Source of the DNA: Spirochaetia bacterium
GTDB taxonomy: Bacteria; Spirochaetota; Spirochaetia; CADAEX01
Length of the DNA stretch: 45,151 bases
Assembly (NCBI GenBank): GCA_024402405.1
Contig: JAKSTW010000012.1
Coordinates: 1 to 45,151 of the forward strand
Direction of reading: 5' to 3'
Shown: piece after piece, positions 7,827-15,941 of the stretch
Position numbering within the stretch: position 1 is the stretch's first letter
How the letters are laid out: each line of letters starts with the position of its first letter
The notes under the pieces: generated by a model
Told to the model about the DNA's origin: nothing
What the model saw: only the letters and a program-made list of their open reading frames with translations
Databases searched by the model: none
Program-made: the position numbers and the translations under genes

Positions 7827-9272
7827 ATGAGTAGTATAGAAATTAAAGAAGGTTTGAGTTTTGATGATATTTTGTTAGTTCCTGGCTATACAGACATGGC
7901 TCCAGGTGATGCATGTGTGAAGTCCAGGCTTATAGGTGATATTTATCTGAATGTTCCGATCATGTCAGCTGCAATGGATACTGTAACTGATGCCAAAATG
8001 GCCATTGCATTGGCTCTTGAAGGTGGTGTCGGCGTTATTCACCGTAATTTCAAGCCACAGCAGCAGGCTGAGGAAGTTGAGAAGGTTAAGAGATATCTGA
8101 ACTGGGTAATCAAGGATCCTGCAGTTGTGGATCAGAATGCCACAGTGGCAGACTTGAAGAAGATGATGAAGGCAAATAATGCAACTGGTATTCCTGTAGT
8201 GAACAGAAATAAGAGACTTTGCGGTATCATCACTTCCAGAGACCTCCGTTTCTGTACTGATGATTCCATCCTTATCAAGGAACTTATGACCAAACGGGTT
8301 ATTTATGAGAAGGGAATTCCGACTGTAGAATCAGCTGAGGCAAAGTTTGATAAGTATAAGATCGAGAAACTGCCTGTTATTGATGATAATCATCATGTTA
8401 TAGGACTTCTTACTTACAGAGATATGGATAAGAAGAGACTTCATCCTAATGCGGCAACAGACAAGTCCGGAAGACTTCTTGTGGGTGCTGCCATCTCTCC
8501 GAAAGATTATGATCAGAGAATACCTCTGCTGATGAAGAATAATGTGGATTTCGGCATTATGGATACTGCTACAGGAGACACAAAGGAGTCTGCTGCTGCC
8601 ATCAGAGATATAAAGAAAAAATATGGTATCCTTGTTATGGGCGGAAACACTGTTACTGCTGCTGCCACACGCCGTCTTATTGAGGCAGGTGCTGATGCAG
8701 TGAAGATCGGTGTAGGTCCTGGTTCCATCTGTACAACCAGAATCATATCAGGATGCGGTATGCCTCAGTTCTCAGCTGTTCTTGACTGTGCAGAGGAGGC
8801 AGCAAAATATAATATTCCTGTTATTGCAGATGGCGGAATCAAGTATTCAGGCGATATCGTGAAGGCTCTTGCAGCAGGTGCCAATGCCGTTATGATCGGT
8901 AACCTTTTTGCCGGTCTGAAAGAAGCTCCTGGCCGTGAGATCATCTATGAGGGAAGAATCTTCAAGGAATACAGAGGAATGGGTTCTCTCAGTGCTATCG
9001 GTGCAGGTTCTGGAGACAGATACTGTATGAAACCGGGTGAGGATCCTGTTCCTGAGGGAATTGAGGGAAGAGTGGCATTCAAGGGAGATCTGAAGCCTTA
9101 TCTCCACCAGCTGGTTACAGGTGTCAAAAAGGGAATGGCATATTGTGGATGTCACACAATTGATGATCTTAAGGAATACAGACAGTTTGTGAAAATTACA
9201 GGTGCCGGATTGAAGGAGAGCCATGTACATGATGTATCCATTACACATGAGGCTCCTAACTACAGCAAATAA
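7827..9272 (+). CDS. guaB: IMP dehydrogenase
   Basis: It oxidises IMP to XMP with NAD+, the committed step of GMP synthesis. The 481-residue protein has the (beta/alpha)8 catalytic domain interrupted by a two-CBS regulatory module at about residues 95-200, the active-site loop GPGSICTTR with catalytic Cys302, and the flap motif EYRGMGS near residue 385. One oddity is that the segment usually resembling DTAHGHS reads DTATGDTK near residue 246, so the usual histidines are replaced. AAAGG lies about 10 bases before the ATG. The terminator is unusual in lying inside the 3' end of the convergent acetyltransferase gene. Confidence 0.96.
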   Translation: MSSIEIKEGLSFDDILLVPGYTDMAPGDACVKSRLIGDIYLNVPIMSAAMDTVTDAKMAIALALEGGVGVIHRNFKPQQQAEEVEKVKRYLNWVIKDPAVVDQNATVADLKKMMKANNATGIPVVNRNKRLCGIITSRDLRFCTDDSILIKELMTKRVIYEKGIPTVESAEAKFDKYKIEKLPVIDDNHHVIGLLTYRDMDKKRLHPNAATDKSGRLLVGAAISPKDYDQRIPLLMKNNVDFGIMDTATGDTKESAAAIRDIKKKYGILVMGGNTVTAAATRRLIEAGADAVKIGVGPGSICTTRIISGCGMPQFSAVLDCAEEAAKYNIPVIADGGIKYSGDIVKALAAGANAVMIGNLFAGLKEAPGREIIYEGRIFKEYRGMGSLSAIGAGSGDRYCMKPGEDPVPEGIEGRVAFKGDLKPYLHQLVTGVKKGMAYCGCHTIDDLKEYRQFVKITGAGLKESHVHDVSITHEAPNYSK

Positions 9273-9295
9273 GACTTGAAATTTTGAAATAGTTT

Positions 9296-9811
9296 TCAGA
9301 AATAAAATCTGTAAATATCCTGTTGTATACCATACAGCAGGATATTTTCTTTTTCAGACCTGATATATGGCATTTTCTGCAGCAGGCGGTATGATGCTGT
9401 GTTTGTTGCCTGACAGGTTAGTATTATCTCTGATAGTCCCATTTTCCTGGCTTTTTCCAGTCCAAGCATAGCCATAGTGCAGCCGTATCCACGGTGCTGC
9501 TGGCTCAGCCTTATGAAATAGCCGAAAGTGCCACCGTAATTACGCAAGGCAGGGGAGAGCTGCTTTCTTATATTAAGTACTCCGAGAAGCGTGTCGCTGT
9601 CTGTCAGCCAGTATGTTGATGAAGGAACAAAACCGCACGGAACCTCTGTCCCCGTTTCCGCATTTTTATAATCTGTGAAAATAGTTTTACGCCATTCATT
9701 ATATCTGGCAGGGTCATGAAGTATATAATTATCGTGAATTTTTCCCCAGCATTCTCTGCATGTCTCAAGATATTGCTGAAGGTATGCCGCACTTGGTGTC
9801 ACTAATTCCAT
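9296..9811 (-). CDS. GNAT family N-acetyltransferase
   Basis: A 171-residue cytoplasmic protein with the acetyl-CoA pyrophosphate loop motif QHRGYG at residues 105-110, followed by the helix CTMAMLGLEKARKMGL and the C-terminal N-T-A-S-Y-R-L motif typical of GNAT enzymes. It should transfer an acetyl group from acetyl-CoA to an amine of unknown identity. The N-terminal 60 residues are less typical. Codons for residues 54-57 (GTEV) contain a copy of the GGGGACAGAGG repeat in the sense direction. It is a single gene on the minus strand, convergent with guaB, whose terminator hairpin overlaps its last codons. Confidence 0.85.
   Translation of the reverse strand: MELVTPSAAYLQQYLETCRECWGKIHDNYILHDPARYNEWRKTIFTDYKNAETGTEVPCGFVPSSTYWLTDSDTLLGVLNIRKQLSPALRNYGGTFGYFIRLSQQHRGYGCTMAMLGLEKARKMGLSEIILTCQATNTASYRLLQKMPYIRSEKENILLYGIQQDIYRFYF
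9313..9353 (+). terminator. guaB terminator embedded in the end of the acetyltransferase gene
   Basis: A stem of 14 bp or slightly more (9315-9328 with 9332-9345, one G-T pair) has a 3-base loop and is followed by TTTTCTTTTT on the plus strand. It begins about 40 bases after the guaB stop and encodes the C-terminal residues of the minus-strand acetyltransferase. Confidence 0.65.
9643..9653 (-). repeat. GGGGACAGAGG motif copy (in acetyltransferase gene)
   Basis: An exact copy on the minus strand, extended by TT. It lies in the coding sense of the GNAT gene, where the phase gives G-T-E-V. Confidence 0.8.
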
Positions 9812-9832
9812 ATCTTTAATTTAATTTTAATG

Positions 9833-9861
9833 TTGACCTTATTCAATGGAGTTGATAAAAT
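9833..9861 (+). promoter_or_regulatory. promoter for the symporter gene
   Basis: TTGACC at 9833-9838 and TAAAAT at 9856-9861 are exactly 17 bases apart. The promoter overlaps an upstream in-frame ATG at 9846, which argues that translation starts at 9894 instead. Confidence 0.65.
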
Positions 9862-9893
9862 TTTATAGATATTTTTATATTGGGGTAAACAAA

Positions 9894-11420
9894 ATGATTA
9901 ATAATTCTATGGCTGTCATTTTGCTGGCATTTATTCTATACCTTGCCGGTATGGTCGTTGTGGGCTTCTCTTCCATAAGAAAAAACGGCAGTACAGCTGA
10001 ATTCTTTTTAGGTGGACGTTCAATAGGACCATGGATCACGGCTTTGAGTGCCGAAGCTTCTGATTCCTCAGCATGGCTGCTGATGGGATTGCCTGGTCTC
10101 TGTTATCTGGGAGGTGTCAAAGAGACATTCTGGACAGCTTTGGGACTTATTGCAGGAACATATGCTGCATGGCTCTTCATTGCTAAACCGCTCCGCAAAT
10201 GTACGATAGCATTCGGTGACTCCATCACCATTCCTGAGTTCTTCACTAATAGATTCAGAGATAAATCTCATCTTGTGAGTATTCTTTCTGTTGTTCTGAT
10301 TATTTTCTTTTTCACAATATATACAGCTTCTGGTTTTGTCGCATGTGCCAAGCTGTTCAATTCTGTTTTTGGTCTTGATTACCATATCGGTCTGATCATC
10401 GGAATGATCGTAATTCTTTCCTATACGATCACTGGAGGATACAGGGCAGTGTGTACAACTGACTTTATCCAGGGAACACTGATATTCGTTGCATTTGTTA
10501 TATCTTCTATTCTGATCATTATAGCCCTCGGTGGTCCTGGTGATGCAATTGCCTGGGCTTCTGATTTCAGCCGCAGAGCTATGAGTGGTGAGTTCGGAGA
10601 GGAGATGAAGACAAAATTCCTCAGTAACCAGTCATTCGGATTTATGTCCATTGTTTCTGCCATGGCATGGGGATTGGGATATTTCGGAATGCCGCATATT
10701 ATTGTACGTTTTATGGGTATCAGATCCAACAAGGATATTACAAAAGCAAGAAGGATCGGTATATCATGGATGATAATCTCATATATCGGAACTTTCATAA
10801 TCGGTACACTTGGAACTGTATATCTTTTGCCTATGCTGCTCCACGGAGGTTCTGCTGAGACCGTTTTCAGTGAGTGTATGCTGAGGATGTATCCTGCTTT
10901 TATTGCCGGAATTTTCCTCTGTGCGATTCTGGCTGCATCAATGAGTACTGCGGATTCACAGTTGCTGAGTGCTGCATCAGCATTTGGACGTGATATCTAT
11001 AAGGATATTTTAGAGAAGGATGCAGATGAGAAGGCTGTACTTTTTATCAGCCGTATTACTGTGCTGGCTATTGCCGGTGTTGCTTTCGTCCTGTCACTGG
11101 ATCCTAACAGTTGTATTTTCGGTCTGGTAAGTTATGCCTGGGCAGGTTTCGGCGCTACATTCGGACCGATCATTCTGCTGGCTCTGAACTGGAGAGGAAT
11201 GACAAGAAATGGTGCTTTTGCCGGACTGTTGGCTGGTGGTATCGTAGTAGTGCTGTGGCATAACCTGTCACCTGCAATTCATCCTATATTTGCTCTTTAT
11301 GAGATCGTACCTGGCTTCATAGCATGTATGCTTTTCTCTGTGGTTTTCAGTAAGCTGACCCTTAATAAAGATCCTGAGATGCTGGCACAGTTTGATAAAT
11401 ATAAAAAGATGGAAGACTGA
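9894..11420 (+). CDS. putP: sodium/solute symporter, probably Na+/proline (PutP-like)
   Basis: A 508-residue inner-membrane protein of the sodium:solute symporter family with about a dozen hydrophobic segments. It contains the family pattern EFFLGGRSIGPWITALSAEASDSSAWLL near residues 35-60, which includes sodium-site and substrate-site residues and closely resembles PutP, then ITGGYRAVCTTDFIQG near residue 180. Start 9894 is chosen because it follows GGGGT by 8 bases and because the upstream in-frame ATG lies inside the promoter. Proline is the likely substrate, inferred from family resemblance. A terminator follows directly, so the gene is monocistronic. Confidence 0.9.
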   Translation: MINNSMAVILLAFILYLAGMVVVGFSSIRKNGSTAEFFLGGRSIGPWITALSAEASDSSAWLLMGLPGLCYLGGVKETFWTALGLIAGTYAAWLFIAKPLRKCTIAFGDSITIPEFFTNRFRDKSHLVSILSVVLIIFFFTIYTASGFVACAKLFNSVFGLDYHIGLIIGMIVILSYTITGGYRAVCTTDFIQGTLIFVAFVISSILIIIALGGPGDAIAWASDFSRRAMSGEFGEEMKTKFLSNQSFGFMSIVSAMAWGLGYFGMPHIIVRFMGIRSNKDITKARRIGISWMIISYIGTFIIGTLGTVYLLPMLLHGGSAETVFSECMLRMYPAFIAGIFLCAILAASMSTADSQLLSAASAFGRDIYKDILEKDADEKAVLFISRITVLAIAGVAFVLSLDPNSCIFGLVSYAWAGFGATFGPIILLALNWRGMTRNGAFAGLLAGGIVVVLWHNLSPAIHPIFALYEIVPGFIACMLFSVVFSKLTLNKDPEMLAQFDKYKKMED

Positions 11421-11439
11421 TCCATAGCTTGAATTTATC

Positions 11440-11468
11440 AAGGGCGTCCTTAATTGGACGCCTTTTTT
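11440..11468 (+). terminator. terminator after the symporter gene
   Basis: A 7-bp GC-rich core stem (ggcgtcc with ggacgcc), extended by weaker pairs, has a 6-base loop and is followed by six T residues. Confidence 0.85.
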
Positions 11469-11485
11469 GTCTGCTGTGCCTTCTG

Positions 11486-11533
11486 CAACCTCTGTCCCCA
11501 TAAAAAAACAAAATAATTGGGGGACAGAGGTTG
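11486..11533. repeat. perfect inverted repeat of the GGGGACAGAGG motif upstream of the transposase
   Basis: The 14-base arms caacctctgtcccc (11486-11499) and ggggacagaggttg (11520-11533) are exact reverse complements around a 20-base AT-rich loop. It resembles a REP-type hairpin. It is not followed by a T run, and a proper terminator already exists at 11440-11468, so it is better seen as part of the RAYT element than as a terminator. Confidence 0.85.
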
Positions 11534-11601
11534 GAATTTGAATCAGAATTGATATTCTGCGCGTTATAACATCAGAGATTTAAAGATATGGAGGATGTTG
11601 T

Positions 11602-12072
11602 ATGAGCAGAAGATGCAGAGTAACTGTGGACGGCGGAATGTATCACATAATCAACAGGGTTGTTGCAGGAGATATGCTGCTGGGGACAGAGGAAAGCAAG
11701 AGAATGTTCATGGAGGTGATGAGGGAAGCCCGATTTGTTAAGAAGTTCAGGTTCAGAGTGAAGAACATAACGGTGATGGACAACCATGTTCATATTATGG
11801 TGAAGATGGAGGAGGGGGAAAGCCTGTCGAAGGTGATGCAGTGGATATTCTCAGTATTTGCGCTCAGGTATAACAGGAAGTACGGTCGGTACGGACATCT
11901 GTGGGCAGACAGGTTCAGAAGCATAGTGATAGCAGGGATCATGGCATTCGAGAGAACATTTGAGTATATAGGCAACAATCCGGTCAAGGCGGGCATGGTG
12001 GCCAGGGCGGAAGACTATGGATATGGGATATCGCGGATAATGACCAGGTGGAAAGGGCTTATTGATCTGTGA
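11602..12072 (+). CDS. REP-associated tyrosine transposase (Y1, IS200-like, RAYT)
   Basis: A 156-residue single-domain Y1 transposase. The HUH metal-binding motif is H62-V-H64 in the segment DNHVHIMV. The catalytic tyrosine is Y122 in EYIGNNPVKAG, the characteristic pattern of REP-associated transposases. Such proteins cut single-stranded DNA at REP hairpins and are usually single-copy, domesticated or slow-moving. GGAGG lies 7 bases before the ATG. The gene appears intact. It contains a copy of the local motif within its own coding sequence (11682-11692, residues 28-30, GTE), and copies also lie before and after it. Codon use looks richer in AGG, GGG and ATA than in neighbouring housekeeping genes, which fits acquisition. 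Confidence 0.9.
   Translation: MSRRCRVTVDGGMYHIINRVVAGDMLLGTEESKRMFMEVMREARFVKKFRFRVKNITVMDNHVHIMVKMEEGESLSKVMQWIFSVFALRYNRKYGRYGHLWADRFRSIVIAGIMAFERTFEYIGNNPVKAGMVARAEDYGYGISRIMTRWKGLIDL
11682..11692 (+). repeat. GGGGACAGAGG motif copy (inside transposase gene)
   Basis: An exact copy in the coding sense within the RAYT gene, in the phase giving G-T-E. Confidence 0.8.
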
Positions 12073-12073
12073 T

Positions 12074-12084
12074 CCTCTGTCCCC
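12074..12084 (-). repeat. GGGGACAGAGG motif copy (after transposase stop)
   Basis: An exact copy on the minus strand, 2 bases downstream of the RAYT stop codon and 13 bases before the end of the convergent permease gene. Confidence 0.8.
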
Positions 12085-12097
12085 AGCTTCAGTGCTG

Positions 12098-13375
12098 TTA
12101 TATAAAAATTGCTACAAATGCTGCTGTAAGAATTGATCCTAATGCCAGTATAGCACATGGTTTCAGTAGGAATATCGTATTCTTGAGAAGGCTTGTATTG
12201 AAATATTTATGTGTCACAATATTACATACATGGACAGGTGACAGCATCTGTCCTATATGACCGAATCCGTATCCAAGTATAAGCATTATATAAACATTTT
12301 TCATTGCAGGATTTGGTCCAAGTAGAGAAAATATAATTGGAAAACTTGTTCCGACGAAACCAAGCTGAATACCGGTTGCCAAGCCGCTGATAAGTGGTAA
12401 TATTGCAAAAAGCAGAACACTTGGGATTCCAATACCGTTCAGTTCTGAACGCATGATATCCATTATATATATATTATTTTCAAGAGGGGTTTTGAGAAAA
12501 CTTCCATATATAGTTATGGCAATGATGACCAGCAGCATCTGCCATGAATTTTTCAATAATAATATCTTTTTCCATGAATTTTTTCCAATTGGCTTCCATA
12601 GCTGGCATATTATTATGGCTAACAGAATACTCAGAACCAGTGATGTGTATTTTGAGAACCTCTGTCCCCATGGAAAGATAATATTCAGAACCGAAGTTCC
12701 TGCTACAATGGTTATTATTGGTGTCATGTATCGCAGCACAGGTAGCTTCTTGGGACTGGATAAATGTTTCGATTTGATAGGAAGTCCTTTCAATATAAAG
12801 ATATAGCCTCCTAGGATCATAAAAATTGTCATAGAAAAGTTGGCACAGAATATCTGTTTTATATTCAGTCCTGTTATCTGCATTGTCATAAGTATGCCAG
12901 CATATAATGGAAACCAAAGTTCCCATATATGCCTGAACCAGAAATTTATCCTGCTTTTTGAATCCTGATCCAATATATGATCTGTATCGCATGCATCCAC
13001 CAGAGGGGCAGAGAATAGAGCACCACCCGGCATTGGAATCAGACCTACCAGTGCGGGGACAGAGGATAACAGCAGTTTACCGCTGATTCTTGTCTGAAGT
13101 CCCATAGTCAGATTCTCCATTATTCTGTTGGTTTTGATCTGATTACTCATAGCCAGCATAGCATAGATCAGAACCAGCAGCATTGCTGTATCTGTATTGA
13201 ATATGCTGTGATATGTGAGACTGATGATTGCCTTAAGGCTTCTTCCGCTGAATACTGCCAGAAATAATGCACCTGCCATAACAGAGAGTGCCAGATTCTT
13301 TATCAGCCTGTCAGCCAGCAGTATTATTCCCAGTGAGATAAATATGATTATTATGACTGGAATTCCCCAAAGCAT
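12098..13375 (-). CDS. DUF401 family integral membrane permease
   Basis: A 425-residue protein made mostly of hydrophobic segments (10 or more likely membrane helices). The loop GLIPMPGGALFSAPL near residue 110 is typical of the DUF401 membrane proteins, which are related to anion or dicarboxylate permeases; the substrate is unknown. Two copies of the local repeat lie in it: one in the coding sense (12659-12669, giving G-Q-R near residue 236) and one antisense (13055-13065, giving S-S-V-P near residue 104). The frame is intact. It is divergent from htrA. The ribosome binding site is poorly placed (AAGG directly before the ATG), so the exact start is less sure. Confidence 0.8.
   Translation of the reverse strand: MLWGIPVIIIIFISLGIILLADRLIKNLALSVMAGALFLAVFSGRSLKAIISLTYHSIFNTDTAMLLVLIYAMLAMSNQIKTNRIMENLTMGLQTRISGKLLLSSVPALVGLIPMPGGALFSAPLVDACDTDHILDQDSKSRINFWFRHIWELWFPLYAGILMTMQITGLNIKQIFCANFSMTIFMILGGYIFILKGLPIKSKHLSSPKKLPVLRYMTPIITIVAGTSVLNIIFPWGQRFSKYTSLVLSILLAIIICQLWKPIGKNSWKKILLLKNSWQMLLVIIAITIYGSFLKTPLENNIYIMDIMRSELNGIGIPSVLLFAILPLISGLATGIQLGFVGTSFPIIFSLLGPNPAMKNVYIMLILGYGFGHIGQMLSPVHVCNIVTHKYFNTSLLKNTIFLLKPCAILALGSILTAAFVAIFI
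12659..12669 (-). repeat. GGGGACAGAGG motif copy (in DUF401 permease gene)
   Basis: An exact copy extended by TT on the minus strand, in the coding sense. The phase gives W-G-Q-R, different from the GTE phase elsewhere. Confidence 0.8.
13055..13065 (+). repeat. GGGGACAGAGG motif copy (antisense in DUF401 permease gene)
   Basis: An exact copy on the plus strand inside the minus-strand permease gene, where the complement encodes S-S-V-P. Confidence 0.8.
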
Positions 13376-13449
13376 ACCTTATTTTAATTCCTCTTTCTCT
13401 GACTGGCAATATGAGATTATTTTATTTTTTTTTATAACCTTTATGGGCT

Positions 13450-13477
13450 TTGCTTGTTTGATATTTGTAAGTATAAT
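13450..13477 (+). promoter_or_regulatory. promoter for htrA
   Basis: TTGCTT at 13450-13455 and a perfect TATAAT at 13472-13477 are 16 bases apart, about 40 bases before the htrA start codon. Confidence 0.55.
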
Positions 13478-13516
13478 TTAATTATACAAACTTATTACAG
13501 AATTTTAGGAGCAATT

Positions 13517-15016
13517 ATGAAAAAGTTTCTTATTATTGGTCTTGTCCTTATTCTGATCACTGGTTCTCTGATGGCTATGGGCATTCAGGATAAAAATCAG
13601 AATAATGTTACTAATACGGAGCCTGTGGCAGTTGAGAGGGTCATTCCTCAGAATGCCGGACAGGTTATGTTCTCTTTCAGTGGCATCACAAAGAAGGTTC
13701 TTCCTGTTGTTGTTGAAATAGACACTGTTGAAGTTGTCAAGCAGAAGATTAATAATTTCTTCACATTCAACCCTTTTGACTTTTTCTTCGGCGGTAATCC
13801 GGGGACAGAGGGTGGAAAGGGCAATCAGCCTAAGGAGCGCCAGTTCGAGCGTCCTGGCCTTGGTTCAGGTATCATTATAAATCAGACTGATGATACAGTG
13901 TATGTACTCACTAACTGTCATGTGGCTGGTAAGGCTGACCAGATCACTGTCAAACTTTATGATGGCAAGGAATTCGAGGCTGCAAAAATAGGAGAGGATA
14001 GCCGCATGGATCTGGCTCTTATTTCCTTCAAGTGTGCTGAGAAGGTTCCAGTTGCCTCATTCGGTGATTCTGATGCTCTTGAGGTCGGTGACATAGTTCT
14101 GGCTGTAGGTACTCCTTATGGTTTTGAATCTACTGTTACTGCCGGTATTGTAAGCGGTCTGGGCAGAAAGTCAAATCCTGCTTCAGGTGGTAATATTTCC
14201 ACTTTCACAGATTATATTCAGACAGATGCTTCCATCAACCCTGGCAACTCTGGCGGTGCTTTGGTAAATATGTTGGGTGAGGTTGTTGGCATCAACACAT
14301 GGATTGCCACACAGTCTGGAGGAAGTGTCGGTCTTGGTTTTGCAATTCCTTCCAATACTGCGAAAAGGATCGCCACAGATTTCATGACAAAGGGTAAGGT
14401 TGAATATGGCTGGCTTGGTGTTTCCATTGACAGTATAGATGATTCCAGATATCCGGGCATGGCTCAGAATCTTGGTATCGAGGGCAAGTCCGGTGCGATG
14501 GTTTTCAATGTTTTCAAGAATTCTCCTGCCGACAAGGCTGGAATTCTTCCTGGTGACTATGTGATCAAAGTGAACGGGACAGATATAACTGACTCAAATC
14601 ATCTTACAAAGACCATTGCAACCATTCCTCCTAAGGAGCGGGTCTCTTTCTCTGTCATCAGAGATAAGAAGGAAAAAGTCCTTTCTGTTGTACTTGAGAC
14701 AAGAGAAGATGAAGATAAGGTTCAGTCAAACCGTGATATATGGCCAGGATTCATTGTTCTGGATCTGAATGAGAAACTCTGCCAGCAGTTTGACATAGAC
14801 GCCAAGACAAAGGGTGTTGTGATCGCCGGTGTGTCTGACGGAACTGCCGCATCAAAGGCTAATTTCCAGGTAGGTGATATTATCCAGGAGATCAATGACA
14901 GAGCTATCACCAATGTCGGGGAGTTCTATACAGCCCTTAATGATAACAGAACTTCAAAAAAGATGTTCCAGATTTCCAGAGGCGGTCAGTCGATTCTTGT
15001 AGGTCTGATAAAATAA
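13517..15016 (+). CDS. htrA: HtrA/Deg family periplasmic serine protease
   Basis: A 499-residue envelope protease/chaperone for misfolded proteins. It starts with a membrane anchor or signal segment (residues 1-21). The trypsin-like domain carries the triad His135 (TNCH), Asp165 (SRMD) and Ser245 (GNSGG). Two PDZ domains follow, at roughly 300-385 and 400-497. Start 13517 has AGGAG 5 bases upstream. Before the catalytic domain there is a glycine-rich linker (about residues 85-115), and the local GGGGACAGAGG repeat lies exactly in this flexible region (residues 96-98, GTE), where an insertion would be tolerated. It may be the first gene of a run ending with argH. Confidence 0.95.
   Translation: MKKFLIIGLVLILITGSLMAMGIQDKNQNNVTNTEPVAVERVIPQNAGQVMFSFSGITKKVLPVVVEIDTVEVVKQKINNFFTFNPFDFFFGGNPGTEGGKGNQPKERQFERPGLGSGIIINQTDDTVYVLTNCHVAGKADQITVKLYDGKEFEAAKIGEDSRMDLALISFKCAEKVPVASFGDSDALEVGDIVLAVGTPYGFESTVTAGIVSGLGRKSNPASGGNISTFTDYIQTDASINPGNSGGALVNMLGEVVGINTWIATQSGGSVGLGFAIPSNTAKRIATDFMTKGKVEYGWLGVSIDSIDDSRYPGMAQNLGIEGKSGAMVFNVFKNSPADKAGILPGDYVIKVNGTDITDSNHLTKTIATIPPKERVSFSVIRDKKEKVLSVVLETREDEDKVQSNRDIWPGFIVLDLNEKLCQQFDIDAKTKGVVIAGVSDGTAASKANFQVGDIIQEINDRAITNVGEFYTALNDNRTSKKMFQISRGGQSILVGLIK
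13801..13811 (+). repeat. GGGGACAGAGG motif copy (in htrA linker)
   Basis: An exact copy in the coding sense of htrA, phase P-G-T-E-G, inside the glycine-rich linker before the protease domain. Confidence 0.8.
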
Positions 15017-15053
15017 CTTGAATATTGTCAGTGTTTAGTGCAAACTGTTCAGT

Positions 15054-15941
15054 ATGAAGAAATTCACACTGAACCCTGCACTGAGCATTGCCATGTGTGC
15101 TGTACTGTGGAGCACCGGAGGACTTTTTATAAAGCTGGTGGATTGGAATCCATTCGCCATTGCCGGTATAAGAAGTCTTCTTGCTGGTTGTACCATAATG
15201 CTGGTGCTCCGCCGTCTGCCGCATATCTTTGTTTATACCCGTGATGATCATATAGATTACCGCGATATGCAGAATAAAATCCTGGCTGCGCTGTTCAACA
15301 GTCTTGCCATGATTTTTTTTGTTCTTGCCACCAAGCTTACCACAGCTGCAAATGCCATCATTCTTCAATATACTGAACCTATTTATCTTATTATTTTTAC
15401 CAGATTTTTTCTTGATGAAAAAATATATCTTATTGATTATGTGACTGTTGCAGGTGTGCTTTTCGGTCTTCTGCTGTTCTTTTTTGACGAGCTTTCTGCC
15501 GGTAAATTGCTTGGAAATATAATGGGACTTCTTTCCGGTGTCTGCTTTGCTTTTTACTGTATTTTCCTGCGGAGGCAGAAAGACAGCGATCCGATAGATT
15601 CCATGATCATATCAAATCTTTTTACTGCTCTGCTTACTGTACCATTCTGGCTTGCTGCCGGTATTCCGTCTGTTTCAGGATGTATATCTCTGCTGATCCT
15701 CGGAGTCTTTCAGATCGGATGTGCCGATATACTGTTTTGCCATGGAATAAAAGGCGTTTCAGCTCTTTCTGCTGGGCTTATCTGTTTTCTTGAAGGAATT
15801 ATGAATCCTGTCTGGGTGGTGATTTTCTACGGCGAGATTCCGTCTGTGTGCACGATTGCAGGAGGTCTGATAATAATGGGGATGATCATACTCAGGACTG
15901 TCATAAAAAACAGGAGATATACTTGTGACAAGAATATTTAA
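15054..15941 (+). CDS. EamA/DMT family transporter
   Basis: A 295-residue inner-membrane protein with about ten hydrophobic segments in two EamA repeats. The first begins with CAVLWSTGGLFIKL and contains ITLRYTEP-like QYTEPIYLIIF; the second ends with a typical GGLIIMGMII segment. Family members export or import metabolites such as amino acids or nucleotide-related compounds; the substrate here is unknown. No clear ribosome binding site precedes the ATG at 15054. The end overlaps the next gene by 17 bases, suggesting coupled translation. Confidence 0.88.
   Translation: MKKFTLNPALSIAMCAVLWSTGGLFIKLVDWNPFAIAGIRSLLAGCTIMLVLRRLPHIFVYTRDDHIDYRDMQNKILAALFNSLAMIFFVLATKLTTAANAIILQYTEPIYLIIFTRFFLDEKIYLIDYVTVAGVLFGLLLFFFDELSAGKLLGNIMGLLSGVCFAFYCIFLRRQKDSDPIDSMIISNLFTALLTVPFWLAAGIPSVSGCISLLILGVFQIGCADILFCHGIKGVSALSAGLICFLEGIMNPVWVVIFYGEIPSVCTIAGGLIIMGMIILRTVIKNRRYTCDKNI

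Larger units (their letters stand above)
11486..12084 (+). mobile_element. RAYT element: transposase gene bounded by REP-like motif copies
   Basis: The unit runs from the motif hairpin at 11486-11533 through the transposase gene to a single inverted motif copy at 12074-12084, 2 bases after the stop codon. It sits between the symporter terminator and the end of the convergent permease gene. The boundaries are inferred from motif positions. No target-site duplication is visible, and none is expected for this class. Confidence 0.65.

Noticed and set aside
9846-9893. upstream in-frame start for the symporter
   Set aside because: The ATG at 9846 falls inside a good promoter (TTGACC, 17 bases, TAAAAT) and has no ribosome binding site; the next ATG at 9894 has one.
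11486-11533. motif inverted repeat as a transcription terminator
   Set aside because: There is no T run after it and the symporter gene already has a proper terminator 18 bases earlier.
12480-12992. 170-codon open frame on the minus strand
   Set aside because: It is an alternative frame of the DUF401 permease gene; the permease frame has consistent membrane helices and the conserved P-G-G loop.
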